From contig JAEDEG010000120.1 of NCBI GenBank assembly GCA_016293435.1, positions 1 to 7,575 on the forward strand: 7,575 nt of DNA, written 5' to 3'. Numbering within the stretch: position 1 is the stretch's first letter; each line of letters starts with the position of its first letter. This DNA is from Clostridia bacterium (GTDB lineage: Bacteria; Bacillota; Clostridia; UMGS1810). A model generated the notes under the pieces. The model was not told the DNA's origin. It was given only the letters and a program-made list of their open reading frames with translations, and made no database searches. A program made the translations under genes and the position numbers. Below are positions 1 through 6,843 of this stretch, piece after piece.

Positions 1-43
1 AAAAAACCACTTCTCTTTTTAAATAATTATTCTTTACTCCTAT

Positions 44-88
44 CGTAATAAAACAATCCCGAATAAGGCGTTGCCTTATTCGGGATTG
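44..88 (-). terminator. Rho-independent terminator of the large surface protein gene
   Basis: A perfect 16-bp inverted repeat pairs 54-69 with 73-88 around a 3-nt loop. The left arm core is AATCCCGAATAAGGC. Read on the minus strand, the hairpin begins 13 nt after the TAA stop at 102-104 and is followed by a U-rich run (GTTTTATTA). The stem is strong and its position fits the end of the minus-strand gene. The other side (ATATTAATATC on plus) is AT-rich but not a T run, so the minus direction is favoured. Confidence 0.85.
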
Positions 89-101
89 ATATTAATATCA
101 A

Positions 102-3100
102 TTATTTATTTATTGTAACAGCATCACACAATGGACGTAATGTATCAAGATTTTCCCACCAAAAAACTTTTGTATAAGTATAAGAATCAGGATCATCAGG
201 AAGTTCTGCATTTATGGTAGCTTGCGGTTGATAAGTTTTTGCATCAACCAGTCTACCGTTGCTTTCATAAAAAGCGACAATAATTGTGCCAACATATTCA
301 TCATTTGTCAAAGTAACCTCTTTTGATAAGCCGTTGATTGTAACACTGAATTTTGTCGGCGGATCGGATTTCAAGTAAAGTGCAGCCTCGGTGCGTGAAC
401 TATTCCAACGAATTTCATAGTTTTCGTTATTGCTGAAGAAGAATTCACTCGGATTTTCTGTACAGAATTTCGAATATCCGTTTGTAATGACAACAGGGTT
501 GCCTGCTGTTGGAGCTGTTGCGCATGTAACTCCTATTTGTGCGCCGTCTGTAAGTGCATCCACCAAGTTAATTACCTTATTTGAGCAAAGGTACACATCT
601 GATTTTTTACAGTTAGCATCGTGCACATGTGAACCTGTTCCTCCGCAAGCATAATTGTCTTTTATTACAGGTGCTCCGCTAACATTGAAAGTACCGGATG
701 AATTAACATATACTCCTCCGCCATTGCTATAGTGCGATACGCATCCGATTACAGTTCCTCCGCTCATATTAAAAGTACCTTTATCAATCCACACAGCTGC
801 ACCGCGACCCTCGTACCCACCTTTCGTGTATACGTTCAAAATGTTTCCGCCTGTCATATTGACAGTACCGTTATTTTGAATAAATACCGCTGATGTGCTA
901 TAACTCGAGGAACCTCTTGTAGCAGGTGCTGTAATAACACCTCTACCGGTGCAATCACACAAAGTCAAATTGTCAGTAGATTTTTCAGCATGGAATATGG
1001 GTGCGGGTTTAACTGAACCCATCAAGGTTTGACCATTTAAACATATGGTTGTATCACTGTTTGATTTATACCATGCACCGTCTGCTATTGATATATATCC
1101 ATCCAAATAGTAGCTTTTTGACTCTAATGTAGTTTGTGAGCTTATACTCTTCAACAGTGTATAGTCCAAATGGAAATTATGCTCCACCTGAGAGCTTGGC
1201 ACATAAAATTTAATGTTATCAAACTTCGCATTTGTGTCTGGTTTTACTCCTGCAACAAAGCGTGTGGGATTAACATTAAAGCTTATATCCTTCGCATACA
1301 CTTGCCCATCTACCAGTACAGAATATTTGTCGGTTTCTGCATTTAATAATATTCTAATATGTACGGTCTTGCCTTTTGTATAATCACAAAGTACGGTTTC
1401 CTCATTAGACGCAAGGACAAGCTTTCCGTTTTTCAGTGAAACCCCTGCCATATTTTCAGGTGATGAGGAATCATCCTTCAACGCCAGAATATGTTCTTTT
1501 TCTTCTGAAGCATCTTCATTTGATACAAAATCTGCCTCTAAAACATATCCGTCAGGATTCTCCAAATTTAAACCCATTTGTGAGAATACTTTTTCAAAAT
1601 TTGAGCTAAAGTCTGTATCTTTTGAAGTATAATAGCAATAAGTATCTTCAGGCAATGCAACAGTCACACAGTTTGTTCTTTCGCTTTCGTTTAAAACTAC
1701 ACAATGAATATATTGCGCTCCTGATGTCAAGTTATTTAATGAAATATTTTGCATACCGGCTGAGACATTTATGCTGCTGCCCGATGTTATTTCTTCAACA
1801 CTCGGCGTTTTAGGGCTGTTATTCACTACATAATACAACACACCGTCTGTGTTGGTTGAAATATTGACATTAGCATTGTTGGCATCTGTACGCACATAAC
1901 TGCCTGATGTGAGAGATAGAATGTGCATTTCCAGATTATCAAAAAGCAGTTGATTTCCATATCTGGTGCTTCCCGTCCAAAACTCTATGCAGTCTGCCTT
2001 TAGTGACGAATTACTAACCGCAAGCGGTTCATCATTTTGCTTAATGCCGTCTATATAGTAGTTGTATGTTTTTCCAACGGTGTCAAGTTCAAGACAATAG
2101 TTGTACGTAGTACCATAAGAACGAGAAATCGTTTGCGTATGTTCATTATCCGTATAATGGTCCCCCATAATACTCACAGAACATATAGGGCTATTGTACT
2201 GTTGACTATTGCCAAGCTGTATTGACCCCGGATTATTGCTTAACGGCGTAATATCCGCAGAAAAAGTAATAATCCCCTCTCCGTAATCAGGCAGTTTTAT
2301 GTAGGCATTACCATGATATTCCGGATAGCTTCCATAACCACCACCCTGCTTAAAAGCATGATTGTGAGGTGCATCACCTGCAACCTTAGCTATACTACCT
2401 TGTTGATAACGGGAGGTAAATTCTTGCGGATAATCGCCCGGGCGATAACCGTTAAAATCATCTGTATAGAAATAGTCATAGGGTAATTTGATGGTAACAA
2501 TAACCGAGTTGCCGCCGTTTACGCCCTGATGCATAAAATGCAAGTATTTTAAACCGCTTGTTAACCCTTTAATATCAACACTAATACTTCCGCCGTTATT
2601 TTGTTCTGTACTAAAACCGTTGTTTAAAATATTATCGGCAGTCGGTGCTTCTTCGCTGTCATTTATTATATATCGACATACTCCGGGTTGGTTTGCCTCA
2701 TAATAAAGCTTAGCTTCCGTAGCACTTTTTCTATATACGGATTTTCCTGCAATCTGTGTAACGCTGTCGTCAACTACAAGCTTTATATTATCATAGCAGC
2801 ATGTAGTGTCTTTATTAGTGCTTCTGGAACCGAAAGTAAGACCTTCTGCAGATAACGATCCCGGTATAGGAAGGCTTTCTGTATTTTTCTTAACATCATC
2901 TATATAAACATCATACTCATTGTTAAACAAATCAATATCTAATTTGATATGTTTCCATTCGCCTTTCGTAGGCTGAACATCAGTAGTAAAGCTTTCTTGA
3001 TTATAAGAATTTGTTGATATATATTCCGATGATAGATTGAGTCCTGCAAGAACAGGAGGATATGCTCCTGCGGCGGTTATACCAAACCAGCCTGCATCTT

Positions 3101-3821
3101 CACCCGGCAATACGTCGAGCTCTAATAAAATCCTACTGTGCACTCCCGATGAAATTGGATACTGTTCTGTAGAACAACCATAATCATAGCTGCCATACCT
3201 TCCACGAACTTGAAACGCTTTTGTCGAATCGCTATCTCGCGATGCATCTACTACACCGGAGGATGTATAGCGCGTTGTGATATGTTTTATAGGTAAAATA
3301 TTGTTGTCAACATTAGTCTCTAAGCCTGATTTATATGCTTCAAAATCATCTATATAGCAAATGTTCGAAGGCATATATGTGGTTTTTGCAGCTACTACCT
3401 CATTTTTTGAATTTGTGACAACCATATGCAAATATAACGATCCTGCACTTAAAGTGGATAAATTCAAAGAATATGTATAATTTCCCAGCAATAAACCATT
3501 CTCTGTCCACAAGCTCATATCTGCGGTAGATGGCATTTGTTCATTTTTATCTATAGCATAATATGCAGTAAATGTTTCTGATGAGTCCTCTATAGGAGAC
3601 ATATACATTATATATGCCGTCGATGAACTTTTTCTGTTTACAGATACACCCATTTGTGCCACAGTAGTCTCATTTAATGTAGCTGCAGTATTTTCTTCTG
3701 TGGTAGATGATTGGGCGAATGCTGTAGATGTTATCGTTTGGAAAACCATTAATACGACAACTATTAAAGATAGAAATTTTTTATTCATAGCTAAAACTTT
3801 ATTTTTTGCTCCTTTATCCAT
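102..3821 (-). CDS. Large secreted multimodular surface protein: 3x (beta-sandwich + LamG-like), beta-helix, C-terminal domain
   Basis: A 1239-residue exported protein, probably an adhesin or polysaccharide-binding protein. A signal peptide spans residues 1-36: Lys-rich start, hydrophobic core 16-30, likely cleavage at AFA/Q. Three modules of one type follow at about 57-151, 357-447 and 636-724; they share (V)xRKS-like starts and a YLHxVV-like strand. Each is followed by a concanavalin/LamG-like module at about 153-351, 449-633 and 727-875. The first two of these begin Y(I/T)DDF and contain a GxYGSY motif; the third is shorter and diverged. Residues 880-1150 look like a right-handed beta-helix (ICLNGQTL, NMTGGNI, NMSGGTVIG, GGGVYVNSSGTF). 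Residues 1156-1239 form a C-terminal domain of a type frequent in clostridial secreted proteins. No catalytic motif, LPxTG or SLH domain was seen, so anchoring is unknown. It has 22 cysteines. The start is uncertain: ATG at 3821 has GGAG 13 nt upstream, while ATG at 3788 (residue 12) has GGAG 20 nt upstream; both retain the signal peptide. Domain names are pattern-based inference. Confidence 0.9.
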   Translation of the reverse strand: MDKGAKNKVLAMNKKFLSLIVVVLMVFQTITSTAFAQSSTTEENTAATLNETTVAQMGVSVNRKSSSTAYIMYMSPIEDSSETFTAYYAIDKNEQMPSTADMSLWTENGLLLGNYTYSLNLSTLSAGSLYLHMVVTNSKNEVVAAKTTYMPSNICYIDDFEAYKSGLETNVDNNILPIKHITTRYTSSGVVDASRDSDSTKAFQVRGRYGSYDYGCSTEQYPISSGVHSRILLELDVLPGEDAGWFGITAAGAYPPVLAGLNLSSEYISTNSYNQESFTTDVQPTKGEWKHIKLDIDLFNNEYDVYIDDVKKNTESLPIPGSLSAEGLTFGSRSTNKDTTCCYDNIKLVVDDSVTQIAGKSVYRKSATEAKLYYEANQPGVCRYIINDSEEAPTADNILNNGFSTEQNNGGSISVDIKGLTSGLKYLHFMHQGVNGGNSVIVTIKLPYDYFYTDDFNGYRPGDYPQEFTSRYQQGSIAKVAGDAPHNHAFKQGGGYGSYPEYHGNAYIKLPDYGEGIITFSADITPLSNNPGSIQLGNSQQYNSPICSVSIMGDHYTDNEHTQTISRSYGTTYNYCLELDTVGKTYNYYIDGIKQNDEPLAVSNSSLKADCIEFWTGSTRYGNQLLFDNLEMHILSLTSGSYVRTDANNANVNISTNTDGVLYYVVNNSPKTPSVEEITSGSSINVSAGMQNISLNNLTSGAQYIHCVVLNESERTNCVTVALPEDTYCYYTSKDTDFSSNFEKVFSQMGLNLENPDGYVLEADFVSNEDASEEKEHILALKDDSSSPENMAGVSLKNGKLVLASNEETVLCDYTKGKTVHIRILLNAETDKYSVLVDGQVYAKDISFNVNPTRFVAGVKPDTNAKFDNIKFYVPSSQVEHNFHLDYTLLKSISSQTTLESKSYYLDGYISIADGAWYKSNSDTTICLNGQTLMGSVKPAPIFHAEKSTDNLTLCDCTGRGVITAPATRGSSSYSTSAVFIQNNGTVNMTGGNILNVYTKGGYEGRGAAVWIDKGTFNMSGGTVIGCVSHYSNGGGVYVNSSGTFNVSGAPVIKDNYACGGTGSHVHDANCKKSDVYLCSNKVINLVDALTDGAQIGVTCATAPTAGNPVVITNGYSKFCTENPSEFFFSNNENYEIRWNSSRTEAALYLKSDPPTKFSVTINGLSKEVTLTNDEYVGTIIVAFYESNGRLVDAKTYQPQATINAELPDDPDSYTYTKVFWWENLDTLRPLCDAVTINK

Positions 3822-3848
3822 AATTTTTCTAATTCTCCAAGTTATTTG

Positions 3849-3880
3849 ATTTTTAACTTTCTATAAGAGCAAGTTTCTTA
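3849..3880. repeat. Direct repeat copy 1 (putative decayed att-like site)
   Basis: This copy shares an identical 17-nt core, AACTTTCTATAAGAGCA (3855-3871), with 5627-5643. Similarity extends over about 30 nt with a few mismatches and one-base gaps. It forms the extreme 3' end of the recombinase remnant, whose last residues are ALIES. The same words end the zinc-ribbon membrane protein at copy 2. A 17-nt exact match is unlikely by chance in 7.5 kb, though both copies are AT-rich. Confidence 0.6.
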
Positions 3881-4193
3881 GTAATTTTTCCTGTTAATAA
3901 TTGCTCATACAAAATCTGCTTTTCCTTTTGGTAAGCCGTTATCTGCTTTCCCATATCTGCAAGCTGTTCAGTTTTAATTTGTGAATTATCAATATTTGAA
4001 GCATTATCAATATTCAAAATTATTTCAGCCTGCTTTGAAATTATATCAAATACCGTTTTGTATAATAGACTTTCCGATATTTCCTGCTTGTAACAAAGTT
4101 CTGTTTCATCATTTCTTGTATAGCTGCATCGGTACACAGTAGATTTTTTGGTGCATAATCCATTGCGTGTTTACAGCATCCGTACAGTCTATT
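3853..4193 (-). pseudogene. C-terminal remnant of a large serine recombinase (zinc beta-ribbon and coiled coil), frameshifted
   Basis: Only the tail of a recombinase is left. In the frame ending at 3853, a GTG-start reading of 94 residues shows YRCSY, then ELCYKQEI with the second zinc-ribbon Cys pair (Cys4 and Cys15). A helix follows (KTVFDIISKQAEIIL), then a coiled-coil-like stretch with LYEQLLTGKI, typical of large serine recombinases with a zinc beta-ribbon. The first half of the ribbon is found in another frame at about 4143-4187 (LYGCCKHAMDYAPK). The two frames meet at an A6 run on the minus strand (4144-4149); one extra A would join them as DYAPKKSTVYRCSY. The first Cys of the expected CxxC appears to be Tyr. 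The catalytic serine domain and DNA-binding core are absent, and upstream sequence is the fibro-slime gene, whose stop codon overlaps the remnant's edge. The family call rests on motif resemblance. Confidence 0.72.
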
Positions 4194-5502
4194 TCAAGTT
4201 CTTAAAACTCCTCACCGAAATCACAATAGCCTGTTCTCGGCTTGCATTCGCAAAACCAGTGTATTCTTCCTGGGCTGTCGTATTCTTCGGTGCAAAACGG
4301 TTATCTCCAACCCCTGCAATCACTCCGTTTGCTACCATAAAATAAACGCTGTCCTTTGCCCAATCGTCAATATTGGCGTCGTCGGCAAACGGGGCAGGCT
4401 TTGTATAATTGAGTGCAAACTGATTATCGGTGGATAGAGTCCAGCCCGGCAGATTCACCGCTTTATATACCCTTGTCAGCATAACTGCCGCTTCTTGTCT
4501 CGTCAGCTTGGCTCGTGGTGCAAACTCATTTGCAGATATACCGCTGACAATGCCGATGTTGTAGGCTTTCAGCACGTCTGAATCGGTCGTGTCTTTAAAC
4601 GGATTGATTCCCTTTGTCGCCGTTTTTCCGCTCAAGGCTTCATAGAGTTTTACGGCAACCGCCGCAAACTCTTCGCGACTAATCTGCAGGGTCAGATTTT
4701 CTTCCTCAAGTTTTTCGGGGATAAGGTTGTACTCATACGCCTTAAACAGTTCATTAGTAGCCCAATCGGAACTGTCGAAGTTGACGAAATCAATGTTCGT
4801 TTTCACATACATATTAGATTCCGATTGATGCCTCTCCATATAAAAGAGGTCGAAATCCACATAGTCGCCGGGTTTAATGTTAAGCTTCCCCTCCGCTACG
4901 AGGTCATCAATGTTCGCACTTCCACTCTGTCGGCCGTGTACGCCGCCTAAGTCCACGCAAAGAACGCCGTCAAAGAACGCCCAAAGGTCATCGTCGCCTG
5001 TGAATTCAAACGTGTCGCCCGGTTTATACTGAAATACGGCGTGGAGCTCCGTTGAAAAGTGAAAGTTGTGGTTATTTCCTTCATTACCAAACAAATCATT
5101 GTCAATGGGGAAATACCCGTCCGAAGCGCCGTTCATTCCATCCACAGCGGAGTCGATAACGTAATAACCTTCACTATCGGCGTCCAGTGTTAATGTCTTT
5201 TTTGTGCGCATATTCACATTTGGAACGTCGTTAAAGAACGCATTGAGATTTCCCTGCGTAACGGAGCCGCCGTACAGCTCCTGCCATTTAGAAAGGTTGT
5301 ATATAGGCTTTTGATCAGTTCCCAACCTGTCTTGTACCAATCCCGTATCTGAGTTTATACCTCCCTCAAACAACACACCGTCTGCTCCGAAATCGCGAAC
5401 CGTCGCGTAAAGAACGCCCCGTTGTTTTTTCGCATATGCCGGAACAACCAAAACCGCTAAGCACATAATAAGTGATAATGCCAATGACAAAACTTTTTTC
5501 AT
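4189..5502 (-). CDS. Fibro-slime domain protein with C-terminal SLH (S-layer homology) repeats
   Basis: A 437-residue exported cell-surface protein. The signal peptide covers residues 1-24 (MKKVLSLAL start, hydrophobic core, cleavage AYA/KK). Residues about 30-239 match the fibro-slime/PA14-like pattern: VRDF, NLSKWQELYGG, YFPIDNDLFG, HNFHFSTELH, then FTGDDDLWAFFDG, CVDLGGVHG and the closing FDLFYMERHQSESN. Residues about 244-430 are three SLH-type repeats (NEFAPRAKLTRQEAAVMLTR; GDNRFAPKNTTAQEE; SREQAIVISVR), which in this family bind secondary cell-wall polymers. It is therefore probably held on the outer cell wall and may bind glycans or calcium; the ligand is unknown. AGGAGG at 5512-5517, 9 nt before the ATG, supports the start. 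The coding sequence is visibly GC-richer than the neighbouring genes, suggesting different ancestry. Its TAG stop abuts the recombinase remnant. The C-terminus looks complete. Confidence 0.93.
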   Translation of the reverse strand: MKKVLSLALSLIMCLAVLVVPAYAKKQRGVLYATVRDFGADGVLFEGGINSDTGLVQDRLGTDQKPIYNLSKWQELYGGSVTQGNLNAFFNDVPNVNMRTKKTLTLDADSEGYYVIDSAVDGMNGASDGYFPIDNDLFGNEGNNHNFHFSTELHAVFQYKPGDTFEFTGDDDLWAFFDGVLCVDLGGVHGRQSGSANIDDLVAEGKLNIKPGDYVDFDLFYMERHQSESNMYVKTNIDFVNFDSSDWATNELFKAYEYNLIPEKLEEENLTLQISREEFAAVAVKLYEALSGKTATKGINPFKDTTDSDVLKAYNIGIVSGISANEFAPRAKLTRQEAAVMLTRVYKAVNLPGWTLSTDNQFALNYTKPAPFADDANIDDWAKDSVYFMVANGVIAGVGDNRFAPKNTTAQEEYTGFANASREQAIVISVRSFKNLK

Positions 5503-5533
5503 AATAAATTTCCTCCTACACTAAAAATTTAAT

Positions 5534-5579
5534 AGCCGTTTGTAAAAGTCTGAAAAGCCAGATTTTAAGCGGCTTTTTT
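5534..5579. terminator. Hairpin terminator, possibly bidirectional, between the zinc-ribbon and fibro-slime genes
   Basis: AGCCG (5534-5538) pairs with CGGCT (5570-5574). Further interrupted pairing of TT/TAAAA-type bases leads to an inner CTG/CAG stem around an AAAAGC loop. On plus the stem runs into T6 (5574-5579), a good terminator tail, but no plus gene precedes it. On minus it lies 40-85 nt after the stop at 5619 and is followed by ATTAAATTTTT, so it most likely ends the minus-strand zinc-ribbon transcript. In that direction it also sits just ahead of the fibro-slime ribosome binding site. Confidence 0.6.
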
Positions 5580-5618
5580 AATTGATATATGATGATTTTT
5601 CTACTCCCTAAAATTATT

Positions 5619-6296
5619 TCATTTTAAACTTTCTATAAGAGCAGTTTCCTTTTTTATATTTACAAATACACTAAGACTGCCTAATGCTGCAAATACATAT
5701 CCCAAAGCCAAATTCTTTATATTGATGGATAAGTATTCTCCAAAATTATTTGCATAATACGAGAATAAATCCGAAAACATATGGCCAAGTTCTTCGTCTG
5801 TAGCAATTACAATCATATCGCTCATAATTTGCCCTGCAAAAACACCTATTACAACAGCAGCTAAAACACACCAAAGTTTTTTCATATTTGTCTTTACTTT
5901 CATCAAATCATACCCCTTTGATGCCACTATTGCTATTAAATATCCAAGCCATGCCACGAACCACCCCTGACTTGATACAACAGCCCAAGGTATTGCTGCA
6001 ACTAAAGCGCCAACCAAAGCACCGAGCAATCCAAGTAAATAATTATCGGATAATGAATTTTGTTTCTCAAGGTACGCTTTAGCAATAGCTCTTTTTTGTA
6101 ATTCTTGCTCTGTTTTTTCTTGCTCAACATTTCCATTTCCATAATTGTCAACATTTCTGTCAATATCGGAATTGGTTTCTATTCTATCAAACAAAGATTC
6201 CGTTTCAGCCGGCAATTCTTCACCGCAAAATACACAGTGGGTATTTCCGTTCTGTGATACATTACCACATTTTTTGCATTTCACTTCTGTGCTCAT
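5619..6296 (-). CDS. Zinc-ribbon membrane protein, about four transmembrane segments
   Basis: A 225-residue membrane protein of unknown function. Residues 7-24 form a small zinc ribbon, CKKC followed by CVFC, at the cytoplasmic N-terminus. Residues 30-82 are acidic, Asn/Gln-rich and probably flexible. Hydrophobic segments follow at about 86-106 (Gly/Ala-rich, with paired GALVGALVA), 111-127, 140-157 and 195-213; a charged loop lies at 166-185. The layout resembles the many uncharacterised 'zinc-ribbon domain-containing protein' membrane proteins of Clostridia. The open frame continues upstream, but ATG at 6296 is chosen because AAGGAG lies 7 nt before it and the zinc ribbon starts at once. 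It is 68 nt downstream of a lipoprotein gene and likely cotranscribed. Its last codons are one copy of the direct repeat also found at 3849-3880. Confidence 0.82.
   Translation of the reverse strand: MSTEVKCKKCGNVSQNGNTHCVFCGEELPAETESLFDRIETNSDIDRNVDNYGNGNVEQEKTEQELQKRAIAKAYLEKQNSLSDNYLLGLLGALVGALVAAIPWAVVSSQGWFVAWLGYLIAIVASKGYDLMKVKTNMKKLWCVLAAVVIGVFAGQIMSDMIVIATDEELGHMFSDLFSYYANNFGEYLSINIKNLALGYVFAALGSLSVFVNIKKETALIESLK
5621..5651. repeat. Direct repeat copy 2 at the 3' end of the zinc-ribbon gene
   Basis: This is the partner of the repeat at 3849-3880, in the same orientation; the identical 17-nt core lies at 5627-5643. It encodes the terminal ETALIESLK of the membrane protein, so this copy is likely the original and the other a duplicate. 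Gene 3' ends are common integration targets. Confidence 0.6.
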
Positions 6297-6303
6297 TATA
6301 TCT

Positions 6304-6309
6304 CTCCTT
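6304..6309 (-). promoter_or_regulatory. Ribosome binding site deciding the zinc-ribbon protein start
   Basis: AAGGAG on the minus strand lies 7 nt before ATG at 6296. An in-frame ATG 42 nt upstream (6338) would add 14 residues (MTPKFFFCGKRRD-) encoded across this site. The good spacing favours the shorter form. Confidence 0.75.
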
Positions 6310-6364
6310 TTCCCGCAAAAAAAGAATTTCGGTGTCATTTTCTAATCTCTTGCTGGTTAGCGAC

Positions 6365-6748
6365 TTACTCCTTCTTATAAAAGTACATCATTACTTTTCC
6401 CTTTTCGTGTTCAATCTCCATTTTCAGATTTCCATCCTCATATGTAATGTAAGTATCTTCTTCAACATCCGTAAATTTCACACCATCTTCGGTAGGTTCC
6501 CATGTGCCTTCAACAGTTTCACTGACGTCCTCCAACGAAGCCGAACCGTCTGCATTAAAAGTAAACGCAAAGAGGCCTGGGTACGGAGATTCCTTGCCTT
6601 CTAATTCGAAATGATCAATCATCCATACTCCCACATATGGGCTGTCAGCATATTTGTCGCTGTTGCTGTCACTGCAGCCTGTCAGTAAAATTCCCAGAGA
6701 TGCTATGATTACACAGCATGTCACAATTATTATTTTTTTCAATTTCAT
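6365..6748 (-). CDS. Small lipoprotein, paralogue of the upstream lipoprotein
   Basis: A 127-residue probable lipoprotein anchored to the outer face of the membrane. It has MKLKK, a hydrophobic stretch 6-22 and a lipobox LTGC with the lipidated Cys at 25. After a short Ser/Asp linker, the rest is a small acidic beta-rich domain: YVGVW at 38-42, FTFNADGSASLED at 62-74, GTWEPTEDGVKF at 81-92 and a final MMYFYKK. The GxW...G(T)W...DG pattern resembles small lipocalin-like barrels, but the family is not identified. ATG at 6748 is chosen over the in-frame ATG at 6769 because GAGGAG stands 6 nt before it and because this start matches the paralogue (6844-7314). Start region, lipobox and the GTWExTEDGVK strand are shared with the paralogue. 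An extended -10-like TGCTATATT upstream may give it its own weak promoter. Function unknown. Confidence 0.85.
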   Translation of the reverse strand: MKLKKIIIVTCCVIIASLGILLTGCSDSNSDKYADSPYVGVWMIDHFELEGKESPYPGLFAFTFNADGSASLEDVSETVEGTWEPTEDGVKFTDVEEDTYITYEDGNLKMEIEHEKGKVMMYFYKKE

Positions 6749-6754
6749 ATTTTT

Positions 6755-6760
6755 CTCCTC
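6755..6760 (-). promoter_or_regulatory. Ribosome binding site deciding the 127-residue lipoprotein start
   Basis: GAGGAG lies 6 nt before the ATG at 6748 and overlaps the codons of the longer alternative start at 6769. The same GAGGAG-A-rich-ATGAAATTG arrangement precedes the paralogous gene, supporting the shorter start. Confidence 0.75.
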
Positions 6761-6843
6761 AACAATCATATTAATATAGCAGAATTAGATAATTTATTTT
6801 GCAGAATATTCTCTCGTATAATACAGTAAAGCTGTTCAGCAAA

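Larger units (their letters stand above)
3849..5651. mobile_element. Putative remnant of an integrated element bracketed by direct repeats
   Basis: The segment is bounded by two direct copies of a repeat of about 30 bp. It contains a GC-richer fibro-slime/SLH gene and a degraded serine recombinase C-terminus. One repeat copy is the 3' end of a host-like gene, and the recombinase remnant abuts the other copy, as in many integrative elements. The recombinase is too decayed for present mobility. No terminal inverted repeats or second mobility gene were seen. The element itself is inferred; an alternative is chance juxtaposition after several rearrangements. Confidence 0.35.

Noticed and set aside
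1..53. AT-rich left edge with AAAAAA...TTTTT, considered as a second terminator or promoter
   Set aside because: There is no GC stem and no hexamer pair with correct spacing; apart from the U-rich tail of the terminator at 44-53 nothing can be supported.
4148..4345. Open frame of 65 codons on the plus strand across the recombinase/fibro-slime junction
   Set aside because: It is antisense to the conserved SLH C-terminus, with no ribosome binding site and no recognisable motif.
4968..5417. Repeated word AAAGAACGC at four places in the fibro-slime gene
   Set aside because: On the coding strand it reads GCGTTCTTT in different frames (AFF and GVL codons), so it follows from codon choice in a short gene and is not a spaced repeat array.
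6254..6604. Open frame of 116 codons on the plus strand
   Set aside because: It lies opposite two well-supported minus-strand genes with ribosome binding sites; its translation is low-complexity Phe/Ser/Leu-rich, as expected of an antisense shadow.
6831..6840. GCTGTTCAGC palindrome just after the first lipoprotein stop, considered as a terminator
   Set aside because: The arms are only 4 bp with a 2-nt loop and no T run follows on the minus strand, so it cannot form a useful terminator hairpin.
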